From Janthinobacterium lividum (GTDB taxonomy: Bacteria; Pseudomonadota; Gammaproteobacteria; Burkholderiales; Burkholderiaceae_D): DNA of 64,000 nt. This document shows, piece by piece, positions 26,946 through 35,610 of the stretch. The stretch is taken from the NCBI RefSeq assembly GCF_011601275.1, contig NZ_JAAOLY010000006.1:186001-250000 (forward strand). The letters run 5' to 3'. How positions within the stretch are numbered: position 1 is the first letter of the stretch; each line of letters starts with the position of its first letter. The notes beneath the pieces were generated by a model. The model was not told the DNA's origin. It worked only from the letters and a program-made list of their open reading frames with translations, and did no database searches. The position numbers and the translations under genes are program-made.

Positions 26946-28013
26946 TCAGCGGGGAATGACGCGCTCCGCCTTCAGCCTGTCGAACAGATTGACGAAGGCA
27001 TCCTGCGTATCCTGGTAGTTGAGAAAGCCCGCCTTGCGGCTCTTGCCCATGTCCGTCATCACTTCCATCGGCCGCCCCAGGTCCGCATCCGTATGCCACC
27101 AGGAAGCAAGGCGGCTGATGTCCGCCTCCACCAGGCCATGCTGCTCGGCGATGGCGCGCCACTGCGCAGGCGCATCCTGCATGCGGCCGGCCAGCGGTGC
27201 CATAACCTCCGGCAGATCCGCCGCCTCGACGCCGAAGTAGGCGGCCAGGCGCGGCCACAGCCACTTCCAGCGGAACACGTCGCCGTTGACGATATTGAAG
27301 TCCTCGTTGCGCGCGGCGGGGCTGTCGGCCGCCCACGCCAGGTGGCGCGCGATCTGGCCCGCGTCCGTCATGTCGGAGAGGCCGTGCCATTGCGCGGGCG
27401 AGCCCGGAAAGACGAAGGGCTGGCCGCTGGCCTTGCACAAATTCGCATACACGGCCAGGGTCAGGCCCATGTTCATGGCATTGCCCAGCGCGTAGCCAAT
27501 GATGGTGTGCGGGCGGTGCACGCTCCACGTAAAACCGTGCCGCGCGGCCGCGTCGAACAGCCGGTCTTCCTGCTCATAATAAAAATTCTCGACGTCCTGG
27601 CGACCCTGCTCTTCGCGGAACGGCGTGACGGGCACGCTGCCCTTGCCATAGGCGTCGAACGGCCCCAGGTAATGCTTGAGACCAGTGACCAGCGCAGCAT
27701 GGCGCAAGTGGCCGGTGGGGCCCAGCGCGGCCAGCACATTGGCGACCATGGCGCCATTGACGCGGATGTTTTCCCGCTCGTTTTCCTGGCGTGCCCAGGC
27801 CGTGAAGAAGACGTGGCTGGCGTCCAGGCCAGCTAGCGCGGCGGCGACGGCAGTGCCATCCGTCGCGTCGAGCCGCAGGGCCGCGCAGCCGGCAGGCACG
27901 AGGGTGCGGCCGCGCGAGACGCCCGTCACCTGCCAGCCCTGCGCCAGCAAGTGCGTGGCCAGGTTACTGCCGATAACGCCGCTGGCGCCGATAATCAATG
28001 CGTGCTTGTTCAT
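26946..28013 (-). CDS. PRISE-like NAD(P)-dependent SDR reductase
   Basis: This 355-aa extended SDR has the nucleotide fold HALIIGASGVIGSNLATHLL at the start. It then has HVFFTAWARQENERENIRVN, LVTGLKHYLGPFDAYGKG and RPHTIIGYALGNAMNMG. These match the progesterone 5-beta-reductase/iridoid synthase-like (PRISE) group, which reduces activated C=C bonds; many bacterial members act on small enones. ATG at 28013 starts the fold. It is divergent from a LysR regulator, which probably controls it. Confidence 0.8.
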   Translation of the reverse strand: MNKHALIIGASGVIGSNLATHLLAQGWQVTGVSRGRTLVPAGCAALRLDATDGTAVAAALAGLDASHVFFTAWARQENERENIRVNGAMVANVLAALGPTGHLRHAALVTGLKHYLGPFDAYGKGSVPVTPFREEQGRQDVENFYYEQEDRLFDAAARHGFTWSVHRPHTIIGYALGNAMNMGLTLAVYANLCKASGQPFVFPGSPAQWHGLSDMTDAGQIARHLAWAADSPAARNEDFNIVNGDVFRWKWLWPRLAAYFGVEAADLPEVMAPLAGRMQDAPAQWRAIAEQHGLVEADISRLASWWHTDADLGRPMEVMTDMGKSRKAGFLNYQDTQDAFVNLFDRLKAERVIPR

Positions 28014-28078
28014 GGATGCTCCAGTGCCTGTGTAAAAAGCCATGATATAGCGGACAGGAATTCTTATCTGCGATAGTA

Positions 28079-28097
28079 TTTCACCTTATTCGTGAAA
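28079..28097. promoter_or_regulatory. Candidate LysR operator
   Basis: TTTCAC and GTGAAA are perfect arms around CTTATTC, in the 98-base gap between the divergent PRISE-like and LysR genes. Size and place suit a LysR recognition site. Confidence 0.5.
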
Positions 28098-28111
28098 AAT
28101 ATTCTGCAATC

Positions 28112-29011
28112 ATGTCCGAACATTTGAAAGGCATCGCGCCCTTTCTTGCCACCGCCGACGCCGGCAGTTTCACCAAAGCTGCCGCGCGGCTGCACCTGAG
28201 CAGCTCGGCCGTGAGCAAGAGCGTGGCGCGACTGGAAGCGCGCCTGGGCGTGATTCTGTTCGAGCGCAGCACGCGGCGTTTGCAGTTGAGCAGCGCCGGG
28301 CATGCTTATTACGCCACCTGCAAGCGCGTGCTGCAGGAACTGGTCGATGCGGAAAACGTGCTGGCCGAGCAAGATGGGGAACTGGCAGGCAAGGTGCGCA
28401 TCGGCGTGCCCGCTTCGTATGGCCGCATGCGCGTGATGCCGGCGCTGATTGCACTGTGCGAAAAGTATCCGCAGCTGCAGCCGTCGATCAGCTTCAGCGA
28501 CCGCTTTGCCGACCTGTTCGAAGAGCGCATCGATATCGCCGTGCGCATCGGCGCGCCGGGCAGCTGGCCTCCAACGCTGGGACAGATGCCCTTGGGCGAA
28601 GAGCGCCTGATCTTTTGCGCGGCGCCCGCCTACCTGGCGCGGCGCGGCACGCCGCTCGCCATCGCGGACCTCGATGGCCACGACTGCATCGCCTACGGCC
28701 GCGGCGACGGCACGGCGGCGCCATGGCTGTCTGCCGGCGAGGACGGAGTGCAACGGAGGGCCGTCCATCCGCGCCTGACCGTGGGGGACGCCGAAGCGCA
28801 GACGGCCGCCGTGCTGGCCGGCCTGGGCATCGCGCAGCAGGCGACCTGGCTGGTGCACGAGCACCTGGCCAGCGGCGCCATCGTCGAAGTACTGCCGGCC
28901 TGCGCCACGCCAGGCTTGCCGCTCTCGCTGGCCTGGCCGCTGGCGCGCCAGCTCACCGCCAAGACGGGCACGCTGCTCAAGGAATTGAAGCAGCGCCTGA
29001 CGATCAGCTGA
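28112..29011 (+). CDS. LysR-family transcriptional regulator
   Basis: The product has 299 aa. The winged helix at residues 1-65 contains FTKAAARLHLSSSAVSKSVARLEARLGVILFERSTR. A ligand-binding domain with the usual LysR fold follows from about residue 90. It probably controls the divergent reductase and itself from the shared gap. It converges with the ABC transporter genes, leaving only four bases between stops. Confidence 0.92.
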   Translation: MSEHLKGIAPFLATADAGSFTKAAARLHLSSSAVSKSVARLEARLGVILFERSTRRLQLSSAGHAYYATCKRVLQELVDAENVLAEQDGELAGKVRIGVPASYGRMRVMPALIALCEKYPQLQPSISFSDRFADLFEERIDIAVRIGAPGSWPPTLGQMPLGEERLIFCAAPAYLARRGTPLAIADLDGHDCIAYGRGDGTAAPWLSAGEDGVQRRAVHPRLTVGDAEAQTAAVLAGLGIAQQATWLVHEHLASGAIVEVLPACATPGLPLSLAWPLARQLTAKTGTLLKELKQRLTIS

Positions 29012-29015
29012 TCAC

Positions 29016-29969
29016 TCAATACAAAACGTTCTTCGCTTCCGGCAGGTCGACATTGGCCTTGGTGACAATCACCACGCCCGTGTTGACGAACGGTGCGACC
29101 TTCTTGCCTTCGATCAGGCTGACGAGGGTTTTCACGCCCAGCGCGCCCATCGAGTACGAACCCTGCACGGCGGTCGCATACAGGGTGCCGTCCTTGACGA
29201 AGTTTTTCAGGTCTTCATTGCCGTCGAAGCCCACGGCGATCACCTTGCCGGCCTTGCCCGCCTGCGCGATGGCGCGGCCCATGCCCACGGCCGTCGGCTC
29301 ATTGGCGCCGAAGATGCCCTTCAGGTCCGGATTCGAGGCCAGCACGTCGGTCGTCTGGTTCAGCGCCGTGGCCATCTGCGACTGCGAGTAATACGTGCCG
29401 ACGATCTGCAGCTGCGAGTTCTTTTCGATATAGCGCTTGAAGCCGCCCACCCTGCCCGTCTCGGAACCGGCGCCCGCCACGTACGACATCACGGCGATCT
29501 TGCCCGTCTTGCCCACTTGCGAGATCAGCGCCTTGGCGCTTTGCTCGCCGGCCGCTTCATTGTCGGTCGACAGGAAGGACTGGTAATAGCGCTTGCCGCT
29601 GTCGGCCACCAGGGAATCGATCAGCACGACGGGAATCTTCGCCTCCCACGCTTTTTTCAGCGCCGGCACCAGCGCGTCCGGGTCCGAGGCGGCCAGCACG
29701 ATGCCAGCCACCTTGCGCGTGACGGCGTTTTCCACCATGCTGACCTGATCGGCGATGGCCGATTCCGAGGCCGGTCCCTGGAAGGTCAGGCTGTAGCCCT
29801 TGGCGTCTGCCGCGCTGGCCGTGGCGCCTTTTTTTACGTTTTGCCAGTAGTTGGAATTGGTCGTCTTGACGATCACGGCGATTTCGCCCGGGGCGGCGAA
29901 GGCGGCGCTGGAGCTCAGGGCAAATGCTGCGGTCAACAGACCCAGCGACATGGCTTTGATGGTGTTCAT
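29016..29969 (-). CDS. Sugar ABC transporter periplasmic binding protein (RbsB type)
   Basis: The product has 317 aa. A signal peptide ends in SSAAFAAPG. It then shows the type I periplasmic fold, with IAVIVKTTNSNYWQNVKKGA, VLAASDPDALVPALKKAWEA, FLSTDNEAAGEQSAKAL and IAVGFDGNEDLKNFV. It should deliver a sugar to the permease. ATG at 29969 has GAGGAC upstream, and four extra residues from the ATG at 29981 are unlikely. It is the last gene of the sugar locus. From its neighbours the ligand is probably L-fucose or a similar 6-deoxy sugar. Confidence 0.92.
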   Translation of the reverse strand: MNTIKAMSLGLLTAAFALSSSAAFAAPGEIAVIVKTTNSNYWQNVKKGATASAADAKGYSLTFQGPASESAIADQVSMVENAVTRKVAGIVLAASDPDALVPALKKAWEAKIPVVLIDSLVADSGKRYYQSFLSTDNEAAGEQSAKALISQVGKTGKIAVMSYVAGAGSETGRVGGFKRYIEKNSQLQIVGTYYSQSQMATALNQTTDVLASNPDLKGIFGANEPTAVGMGRAIAQAGKAGKVIAVGFDGNEDLKNFVKDGTLYATAVQGSYSMGALGVKTLVSLIEGKKVAPFVNTGVVIVTKANVDLPEAKNVLY

Positions 29970-30031
29970 TGTCGTCCTCATTTAATAATTATAGATTTGG
30001 TGGATTGACTTCATGCGTGCTGCTTGCTGCT

Positions 30032-31006
30032 TCAGGCGCGGTTGCGCTTCTGATCGATCCAGACGGTCAGCAAGATGACCAGTCCGATAATGATTTGCTG
30101 GATAAAGCTCGATACCCCGTTCATGTTCAAGCCGTTGCGCAGGATGCCGATGACGAAGGAGCCGATGACGGTACCGGAAATGGTGCCGATGCCGCCGATC
30201 AGCGAAGCGCCGCCGATCACGGCGCTGGCGATCGCATCAAGTTCGTACATCACGCCTTCGTTCGGCTGCGCCGTCACCAGGCGCGACATCAGCACGCAGC
30301 CCGTCAGGCCCGACAAGGCGCCGGACAGGGTGTACACGAGCAGGGTCACGCGGCCCACCTTCACGCCCGACAGGCGCGCCGCTTCCGCATTCGAGCCCAC
30401 GGCATAGATATGCCGGCCAAAGGTGGTGCGACTGAGCATGATGGAGACGGCCACGGCGATCACCACCATCAACACCACCGGATACGGAATGCCGGGAAAC
30501 ACGACTTCGGGAAAGGTGCCGCCCGTGTCGCGCTCGATGCGCCACAACACGCCGTTACCGAGTTCGCCGAACGATTCGCCCAGGCCGGAAATGGCGCGCG
30601 CGCCCGTCACCTGCAGCGCCAGGCCACGTGCGATCAGCATCATGCCCAAGGTGGCGATGAAGGGCGGCAGCTTCAGTTGCGTGATGCAAAAGCCGTTGAC
30701 GGCGCCACACATGGCGCCCACCACGACGCCGCCCAGCATGGCGGCCGGCACGGGCACGCCGCTTTTCACCAGCAGCGCGGCGGCCACGCCGGCCAGCGCC
30801 AGCACGGAGCCGGAACTCAAGTCAATGCCGCCCGTGATGATGACGCAGGTGGCGGCAATGCCCAGGTAGGCGATCGACGTCACTTGCAAGGCCACGCTCA
30901 TGCCGTTGCTGACGGAGAAAAAGGCGTTGCTGGTCAGCGAAAACACGAGCAGCAACAGCGACAGGCTGCCCAGCGCGGCGAATTTTTGTATCAGTTCTTT
31001 ATTCAT
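30032..31006 (-). CDS. Sugar ABC transporter permease (RbsC type)
   Basis: The product has 324 aa, mostly hydrophobic, with eight to ten predicted helices. The permease signature GGIDLSSGSVLALAGV (near residue 58) and the loop GNGVLWRIERDTGG precede NAEAARLSGVKVGRV, which contacts the ATPase. The size and motifs are those of the RbsC/XylH group. It lies 62 bases before the binding-protein gene and 20 after the ATPase gene. Confidence 0.93.
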   Translation of the reverse strand: MNKELIQKFAALGSLSLLLLVFSLTSNAFFSVSNGMSVALQVTSIAYLGIAATCVIITGGIDLSSGSVLALAGVAAALLVKSGVPVPAAMLGGVVVGAMCGAVNGFCITQLKLPPFIATLGMMLIARGLALQVTGARAISGLGESFGELGNGVLWRIERDTGGTFPEVVFPGIPYPVVLMVVIAVAVSIMLSRTTFGRHIYAVGSNAEAARLSGVKVGRVTLLVYTLSGALSGLTGCVLMSRLVTAQPNEGVMYELDAIASAVIGGASLIGGIGTISGTVIGSFVIGILRNGLNMNGVSSFIQQIIIGLVILLTVWIDQKRNRA

Positions 31007-31026
31007 TTTCTTGTGGCTTTCTGATG

Positions 31027-32538
31027 TTAATGCATTGCTGCCTGGCGGCCCGATGCGAGCTGCATGATCTCTTCCTGCGACGACTCGCGCGTGTTGACGA
31101 TGCCGCTGATGCGCCCTTCATGAAACACGGCCACCCGGTCCGTCATGCCCATGATCTCGGGCAGCTCGGACGTGATCAGCACCACGCCGATGCCTTCCGA
31201 CGCCAGCTTGTCGAGCAGCTGGTAGATGGCGAACTTGGCGCCCACGTCGATGCCGCGCGTGGGTTCGTCGAAGAAGATGATTTTCGATTCGCGGTACAGC
31301 CATTTGCTGATGACGATCTTTTGCTGGTTGCCGCCCGACAGATTGCGCGCGATCTGCTTCGACGTCGGCGTCTTGATGCCCAGCGTCGCAATGTACTGCT
31401 GCGCCACCGCCTCTTCCCTGGCGAAGTCGATGAAGCCGAAACGGTTCGCCAGCCCCGATACATTCGTCAAGGTGAGATTGGCCGCCACCGACATGCGGAT
31501 CGCCAGCCCGTGGCTCTTGCGGTCTTCCGACAGGTAGGCGATGCCGTGGCCGATGGCGTCGATGGGGCTGTCGATCGTCACCGCCACGTCGCCCAGGTGG
31601 ATGGCGCCGCTGGTAAGCGGATCGGCGCCGAAGATGGCGCGCGCCACTTCCGTGCGCCCCGCCCCCATCAGGCCGGAAAAGCCGAGGATTTCACCGCGCC
31701 GCAAATCAAAGCTCAGCGGGCCGAAGACATCCTTGCGGTGCAAATCGGTCACGCGCAGCAGCACGTCAGCCGTTGGCTTTGATACGCGGTCGGGGAATTT
31801 TTCATCGAGGGTGCGGCCCACCATCTTCGCCACGATGGCGTCCAGGCTCGTGCTGGCAAAATCGTCGGTGCAGACGAATTTACCGTCGCGCAGCACCGTC
31901 ACTCTGTCGATGATGTGCTGCATCTCTTCGAGCCGGTGCGAAATGTAGACCACGCTCACGCCGTTGCGCTTGAGTTCATTGATGATGTCGAACAGCTGGC
32001 CTGTCTCGCTTTCCGTCAGCGACGACGTGGGCTCGTCCATGATCAGCACTTCCGTATTGAGCGACAGCGCCTTGGCGATTTCCACCATTTGCTGCTGCGC
32101 GCAGGACAGGTTTTTCACCAACTGGCGCGGGTCGATGCGCAGCTTCAACCGGTCCAGCAGCGCCTGCGCATCGGCGCGCATTTTCTTGCGGTCGATGAAG
32201 ATGCCGCGCACCGGTTCGCGTGCGAGAAAAATATTCTCGGCCACGCTCAGGTGCGGGATCAGGTTCAGTTCCTGGTGGATGATGGCGATGCCGGCCGCCT
32301 CCGCATCCACGCTGCAGGAAAAACTGCACACCTTGCCCTTGTAGACGAGTTCTCCCTCGTCGGCCTGGTACACGCCGCTCATCACCTTCATCAGGGTGGA
32401 CTTGCCGGCGCCGTTTTCGCCGCACAGCGCATGCGCTTCGCCGCGGCGCAAACTGAAACTGACGTTGTCCAGCGCCAGCACGCCGGGAAAGCGCTTGCTG
32501 ACCTTGTTCAGCGCCAGTATCTCTTCGGATTGATTCAT
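31027..32538 (-). CDS. Sugar ABC transporter ATP-binding protein (RbsA type)
   Basis: The product has 503 aa and two fused ABC domains. The first has Walker A CGENGAGKSTLMKV and LSCAQQQMVEIAKAL as signature, with LIMDEPTSSL as Walker B. The second has the degenerate P-loop GLMGAGRTEVARAIFG typical of RbsA, an intact LSGGNQQKIVISKWL signature and FFDEPTRGIDVGAK. ATG at 32538 follows GGAGGAG. It powers uptake of the sugar oxidised by the enzymes encoded upstream. Confidence 0.95.
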   Translation of the reverse strand: MNQSEEILALNKVSKRFPGVLALDNVSFSLRRGEAHALCGENGAGKSTLMKVMSGVYQADEGELVYKGKVCSFSCSVDAEAAGIAIIHQELNLIPHLSVAENIFLAREPVRGIFIDRKKMRADAQALLDRLKLRIDPRQLVKNLSCAQQQMVEIAKALSLNTEVLIMDEPTSSLTESETGQLFDIINELKRNGVSVVYISHRLEEMQHIIDRVTVLRDGKFVCTDDFASTSLDAIVAKMVGRTLDEKFPDRVSKPTADVLLRVTDLHRKDVFGPLSFDLRRGEILGFSGLMGAGRTEVARAIFGADPLTSGAIHLGDVAVTIDSPIDAIGHGIAYLSEDRKSHGLAIRMSVAANLTLTNVSGLANRFGFIDFAREEAVAQQYIATLGIKTPTSKQIARNLSGGNQQKIVISKWLYRESKIIFFDEPTRGIDVGAKFAIYQLLDKLASEGIGVVLITSELPEIMGMTDRVAVFHEGRISGIVNTRESSQEEIMQLASGRQAAMH

Positions 32539-32619
32539 GGTGTGTCTCCTCCACTCCGCTGCCATAGGCCGGCGCGCCGATGTCTGAGCATCTTGGCGGC
32601 GCGCCGGTCTGCTACTGGT

Positions 32620-33486
32620 TTAACCGTCGATCAGTTCCGGATTCCAGGCATGCACGGTCTGCCGCTGTTCACCAAGTCCGCTGATCCCCAGGCGCATGGT
32701 GTCGCCCGGCTTCAGATACACGGCCGATGGCTTCTGCCCCATGCCCACGCCCGGCGGCGTGCCGGTGCTGATGATGTCGCCCGGGTACAAGGTCATGAAG
32801 CGGCTGATGTAGCTGACCAGATTGGCCACGCCGAAGACCATGGTTCTGGTATTGCCATCCTGGACGCGCTTGCCGTTCACTTCCAGCCACAGGCCCAGGT
32901 TTTGCGGGTCCGCCACTTCGTCGCTTGTGACCAGCCAGGGGCCGATCGGGCCGAAGGTGTCGCAGCCCTTGCCCTTGTCCCACTGGCCGCCGCGTTCAAG
33001 CTGGTATTCGCGTTCGGACAAATCGTTCACCACGCAGTAGCCAGCCACGTGCGACAGCGCATCGGCTTCGCTCACATAGCGCGCGGTGGTGCCGATCACC
33101 ACGCCCAGTTCCACTTCCCAGTCGCTTTTCTTCGAATCCTGCGGCATCACCACGGCGTCGTTGGCGCCGATGATGGCGCTGGTCGCTTTCATGAACAGCA
33201 CCGGTTCAGCCGGCACGGCCATACCCGATTCGGCAGCATGGTCGGCATAGTTCAAGCCCACGCACAAAAACTTGCCCACGCCCTTCCACGGCGGCGCGAT
33301 GCGGCCAGGATTCGCCACCACCGGCAGGCTGGCGATATCGAGGGCGGCCAGGGTCGCCAGGCCATCCTTGCCCAAGGTCGCGCCCGTGATATCGGGCAGT
33401 ACGCCGGACAGGTCGCGCACGGCGCCGTCAGCATCGATCAGTGCAGGTTTTTCAGCGCCCTTGGCGCCATAACGCATCAGTTTCAT
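32620..33486 (-). CDS. FAH-family 2,4-diketo-3-deoxy-L-fuconate hydrolase
   Basis: This 288-aa member of the fumarylacetoacetase family carries FLCVGLNYADHAAESG, DWEVELGVVIGTTARYV, NDLSEREYQLERGGQWDKGKGCDTFGPIGPWLV and ISTGTPPGVGMG. The acidic metal ligands of the family are present. In the oxidative L-fucose and L-rhamnose pathways such enzymes cleave the 2,4-diketo-3-deoxy acid to pyruvate and L-lactate. Other FAH relatives act on aromatics, but the neighbouring sugar genes favour the first role. It starts 21 bases after the SDR gene. Confidence 0.85.
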   Translation of the reverse strand: MKLMRYGAKGAEKPALIDADGAVRDLSGVLPDITGATLGKDGLATLAALDIASLPVVANPGRIAPPWKGVGKFLCVGLNYADHAAESGMAVPAEPVLFMKATSAIIGANDAVVMPQDSKKSDWEVELGVVIGTTARYVSEADALSHVAGYCVVNDLSEREYQLERGGQWDKGKGCDTFGPIGPWLVTSDEVADPQNLGLWLEVNGKRVQDGNTRTMVFGVANLVSYISRFMTLYPGDIISTGTPPGVGMGQKPSAVYLKPGDTMRLGISGLGEQRQTVHAWNPELIDG

Positions 33487-33507
33487 GTGTGTCTCTCGTT
33501 GTTGTAA

Positions 33508-34263
33508 TTAATTTGACCAACCGCCATCGATGACGTGGACCATACCGGTGGTGAAGGCGGATTCGTCGGAAGCCAGGTAGACGGCCAGGGCGGCGATTTC
33601 CTCTGCCCTGCCCACTCTGCCCATCGGCTGGCGGGCGACAAACGCCGCCAGCACTTCATCGATGCTCACGCCCGTCGCTGCCGCCTGGGCCGCAATGCGT
33701 TCCTTCAGCGACGGCGACTCGATGGTGCCGGGGCAGATCGCATTGCAGCGGATGCCGCGCGTGACGAAGTCCGCCGCCACCGATTTGGTCATGCCCACCA
33801 CGGCCGCCTTCGAGGTGCCGTAGATAAAGCGGTTCGGCGCGCCCTTCACGCTCGACGCCACCGACGACATATTGACGATGGAGCCGGCGCCCCTGGCCAG
33901 CATGCCGGGCAGGACGGCGCGCATCAGCCGGTACATGGAGCGCGCGTTGATGTCGAAGGAACGGTCCCAGGCCGCATCGTCACAGTCGAGGATGGTGCCG
34001 CCATCGACGAAGCCGGCGCAATTGAACAGGATATCGACGGGGCCGATCTCGTCGGCCAGCGCGGTGATGGCGGCGCCATCGGTCACGTCGAGCCGGCGGA
34101 TGGCGCAGCCCGTCGCCTCTTTCAACGCGTCGAGCTGGGCCTGGTTGATATCGGTGGCGATCACGGTGGCGCCTTCGCGCACGAACGCTTCGGCCGTGGC
34201 CCGGCCGATGCCCTGGCCGGCGGCGGTGAGCAGGGCGATTTTGCCTTGTAGTCTGGCGGTCAT
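33508..34263 (-). CDS. SDR dehydrogenase, probable 2-keto-3-deoxy-L-fuconate dehydrogenase
   Basis: This 251-aa classical SDR has the cofactor motif TAAGQGIGRATAEAF (residues 13-27), DILFNCAGFVDGG, a catalytic serine in NMSSVASS and YGTSKAAVVGMTKSVA with Tyr and Lys. The C-terminal FTTGMVHVIDGGWSN is also typical. It would oxidise the C4 hydroxyl of 2-keto-3-deoxy-L-fuconate with NAD, giving the substrate of the FAH enzyme encoded next. The pathway role is inferred from context. Confidence 0.87.
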   Translation of the reverse strand: MTARLQGKIALLTAAGQGIGRATAEAFVREGATVIATDINQAQLDALKEATGCAIRRLDVTDGAAITALADEIGPVDILFNCAGFVDGGTILDCDDAAWDRSFDINARSMYRLMRAVLPGMLARGAGSIVNMSSVASSVKGAPNRFIYGTSKAAVVGMTKSVAADFVTRGIRCNAICPGTIESPSLKERIAAQAAATGVSIDEVLAAFVARQPMGRVGRAEEIAALAVYLASDESAFTTGMVHVIDGGWSN

Positions 34264-34310
34264 TTTTTGTCTCCTGGTTTTATATTTTTTAACCCAACAC
34301 CTTAACGGCT

Positions 34311-34351
34311 GGGGTCAGACGGGGACGCCGAGTTCCGGCGGGTCTGACCCC
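34311..34351. repeat. GGGGTCAGAC hairpin repeat, copy 2
   Basis: GGGGTCAGAC and GTCTGACCCC enclose an inner GC-rich segment. The left half (GGGGTCAGACGGGGACGCCG and AGT) is shared with copy 3 at 57081. It lies in the gap between the mutarotase and SDR genes. Confidence 0.8.
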
Positions 34352-34360
34352 GGATTTTTG

Positions 34361-34690
34361 CTAACTCACGTGGAAGACCTGTTCCATCATCGCCCAGTGC
34401 TCACCCTCGGCGCGCGAAGCCAGGGGTTCCTGGCACGGTGCGCAAAAAGTCCACCAGCGCTGCGTTTCCGGGTCGGCGGCAATGGCCGCCATGTCGGCTG
34501 AAAAATCCTCGCCGTGGTATTCCCAGTAGCCGAACAGCAGGTTTTCCGGCTCGCGCAGGAAGATCGAATAATTGCGGACATGCGCGGCCGCCAGCCTTGC
34601 CAGCACCTGCGGCCAGACGTCGGCGTGCAGGGCTTTGTATTCAACGATGTGGTCCGGCGCGATGCCGATGACCATGCCCATTCTTTGCAT
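34361..34690 (-). CDS. L-rhamnose/L-fucose mutarotase, RhaM family
   Basis: This 109-aa protein has the compact RhaM-type fold: GMVIGIAPDHIVEYKALHADVWPQVL at the start, NYSIFLREPENLLFGYWEYHG in the middle and WWTFCAPCQEPL near the end. The His and Tyr of the active site are in HADVWP and FGYWEY. Such enzymes interconvert anomers of 6-deoxyhexoses so that the dehydrogenase receives the right form. ATG at 34690 has AGGAG seven bases upstream. In a fucose-type locus an L-fucose mutarotase role is likely. Confidence 0.88.
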   Translation of the reverse strand: MQRMGMVIGIAPDHIVEYKALHADVWPQVLARLAAAHVRNYSIFLREPENLLFGYWEYHGEDFSADMAAIAADPETQRWWTFCAPCQEPLASRAEGEHWAMMEQVFHVS

Positions 34691-34727
34691 TGCGACTCCT
34701 TTTTGTTGGCATCGCGGTGATCCGTAG

Positions 34728-34762
34728 GTTGGCTTAGACGGCCTTGGCCGACGTAAGCCAAC
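34728..34762. repeat. GTYGGnTTA hairpin repeat, copy 4
   Basis: GTTGGCTTA and TAAGCCAAC are perfect 9-base arms around 17 bases, preceded by CGTAG. It lies between the lactonase and mutarotase genes. Confidence 0.8.
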
Positions 34763-34779
34763 AAGCGCACCACCAGCGT

Positions 34780-35610
34780 TTAATCAAAACCATAAAACCG
34801 GCAGGCATTGCGTCCGAAAATATCGTCCCTATCCTCTTGCCCCAGATGCGCCAGCAACGCCTCGCTGGCGGCCAGCCACGCCGCATAGCCGCCGGCCAGG
34901 TTCACCACGGGCCAGTCGCTGCCCCAGATCACGCGCCGGGGGCCGAACACGTCCAGCACATATGCGGCATAAGGGCGCAGGTCGTCCACGTTCCAGCCGG
35001 GCCGCGCTTCCGTCACCAGCCCGGACAGCTTGCAGTGCACGTTCGGCAGCGCGGCCAGCAGCGCCATGTCTGCACGCCAGGTGCCGAAGCCGGCATCGGC
35101 GATCGGCGGCTTGGCCGCATGGTCGATCACGATGGGGAGCAGCGGATAGTCGCGGGCACAATGCAGCAGCGCGGGCAAGTGGCGCGGCAGCACCAGCGCG
35201 TCCAGCCGCAAGCCGTGTTCCACCATGGCGGCCAGGGCTGGCGCCAGCGCGGGATTGGCGATCCACTGATCGTCGTCGATATCCTGCAGCATGGGCCGCA
35301 AGCCTTTGAGCTTGCCGTGCGACGCCAGACGGGCGATAGTGGCCGGCGCGTCAGGCGCCAGCAGATCGGTCCAGCCCACGACGGCCCGAATAAAGCTGTT
35401 CTGTTCCGCCAGCGCCAGCAGGTAGTCGGTATCGGCAGCCGACGGCAGCGACTGCACCAGCACGGTGCCGGCGATGCCGTGCGCGGCCAGCAGCGGCGCC
35501 AGGTCGGCGGGCGCAAAATCGCGGTGGATGGCGGCCAGCGATGGCGGTGGCCAGCTGCCGGTGCGCGCCGCCAGTTGCCAGAAGTGCTGGTGGGCGTCGA
35601 TGCGCATCAT
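34780..35610 (-). CDS. Amidohydrolase-2 family lactonase, probable L-fuconolactonase
   Basis: The product has 276 aa. It begins MMRIDAHQHFWQ with the HxH metal pair, has IVIDHAAKPPIADAG in the middle and the conserved aspartate in RRVIWGSDWPVVNLAGG near the end. This COG3618-type group opens sugar lactones such as L-fucono-1,5-lactone. The start ATGATG overlaps the TGA stop of the aldo-keto reductase gene, implying translational coupling. It catalyses the step between the dehydrogenase and the dehydratase. Confidence 0.87.
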   Translation of the reverse strand: MMRIDAHQHFWQLAARTGSWPPPSLAAIHRDFAPADLAPLLAAHGIAGTVLVQSLPSAADTDYLLALAEQNSFIRAVVGWTDLLAPDAPATIARLASHGKLKGLRPMLQDIDDDQWIANPALAPALAAMVEHGLRLDALVLPRHLPALLHCARDYPLLPIVIDHAAKPPIADAGFGTWRADMALLAALPNVHCKLSGLVTEARPGWNVDDLRPYAAYVLDVFGPRRVIWGSDWPVVNLAGGYAAWLAASEALLAHLGQEDRDDIFGRNACRFYGFD

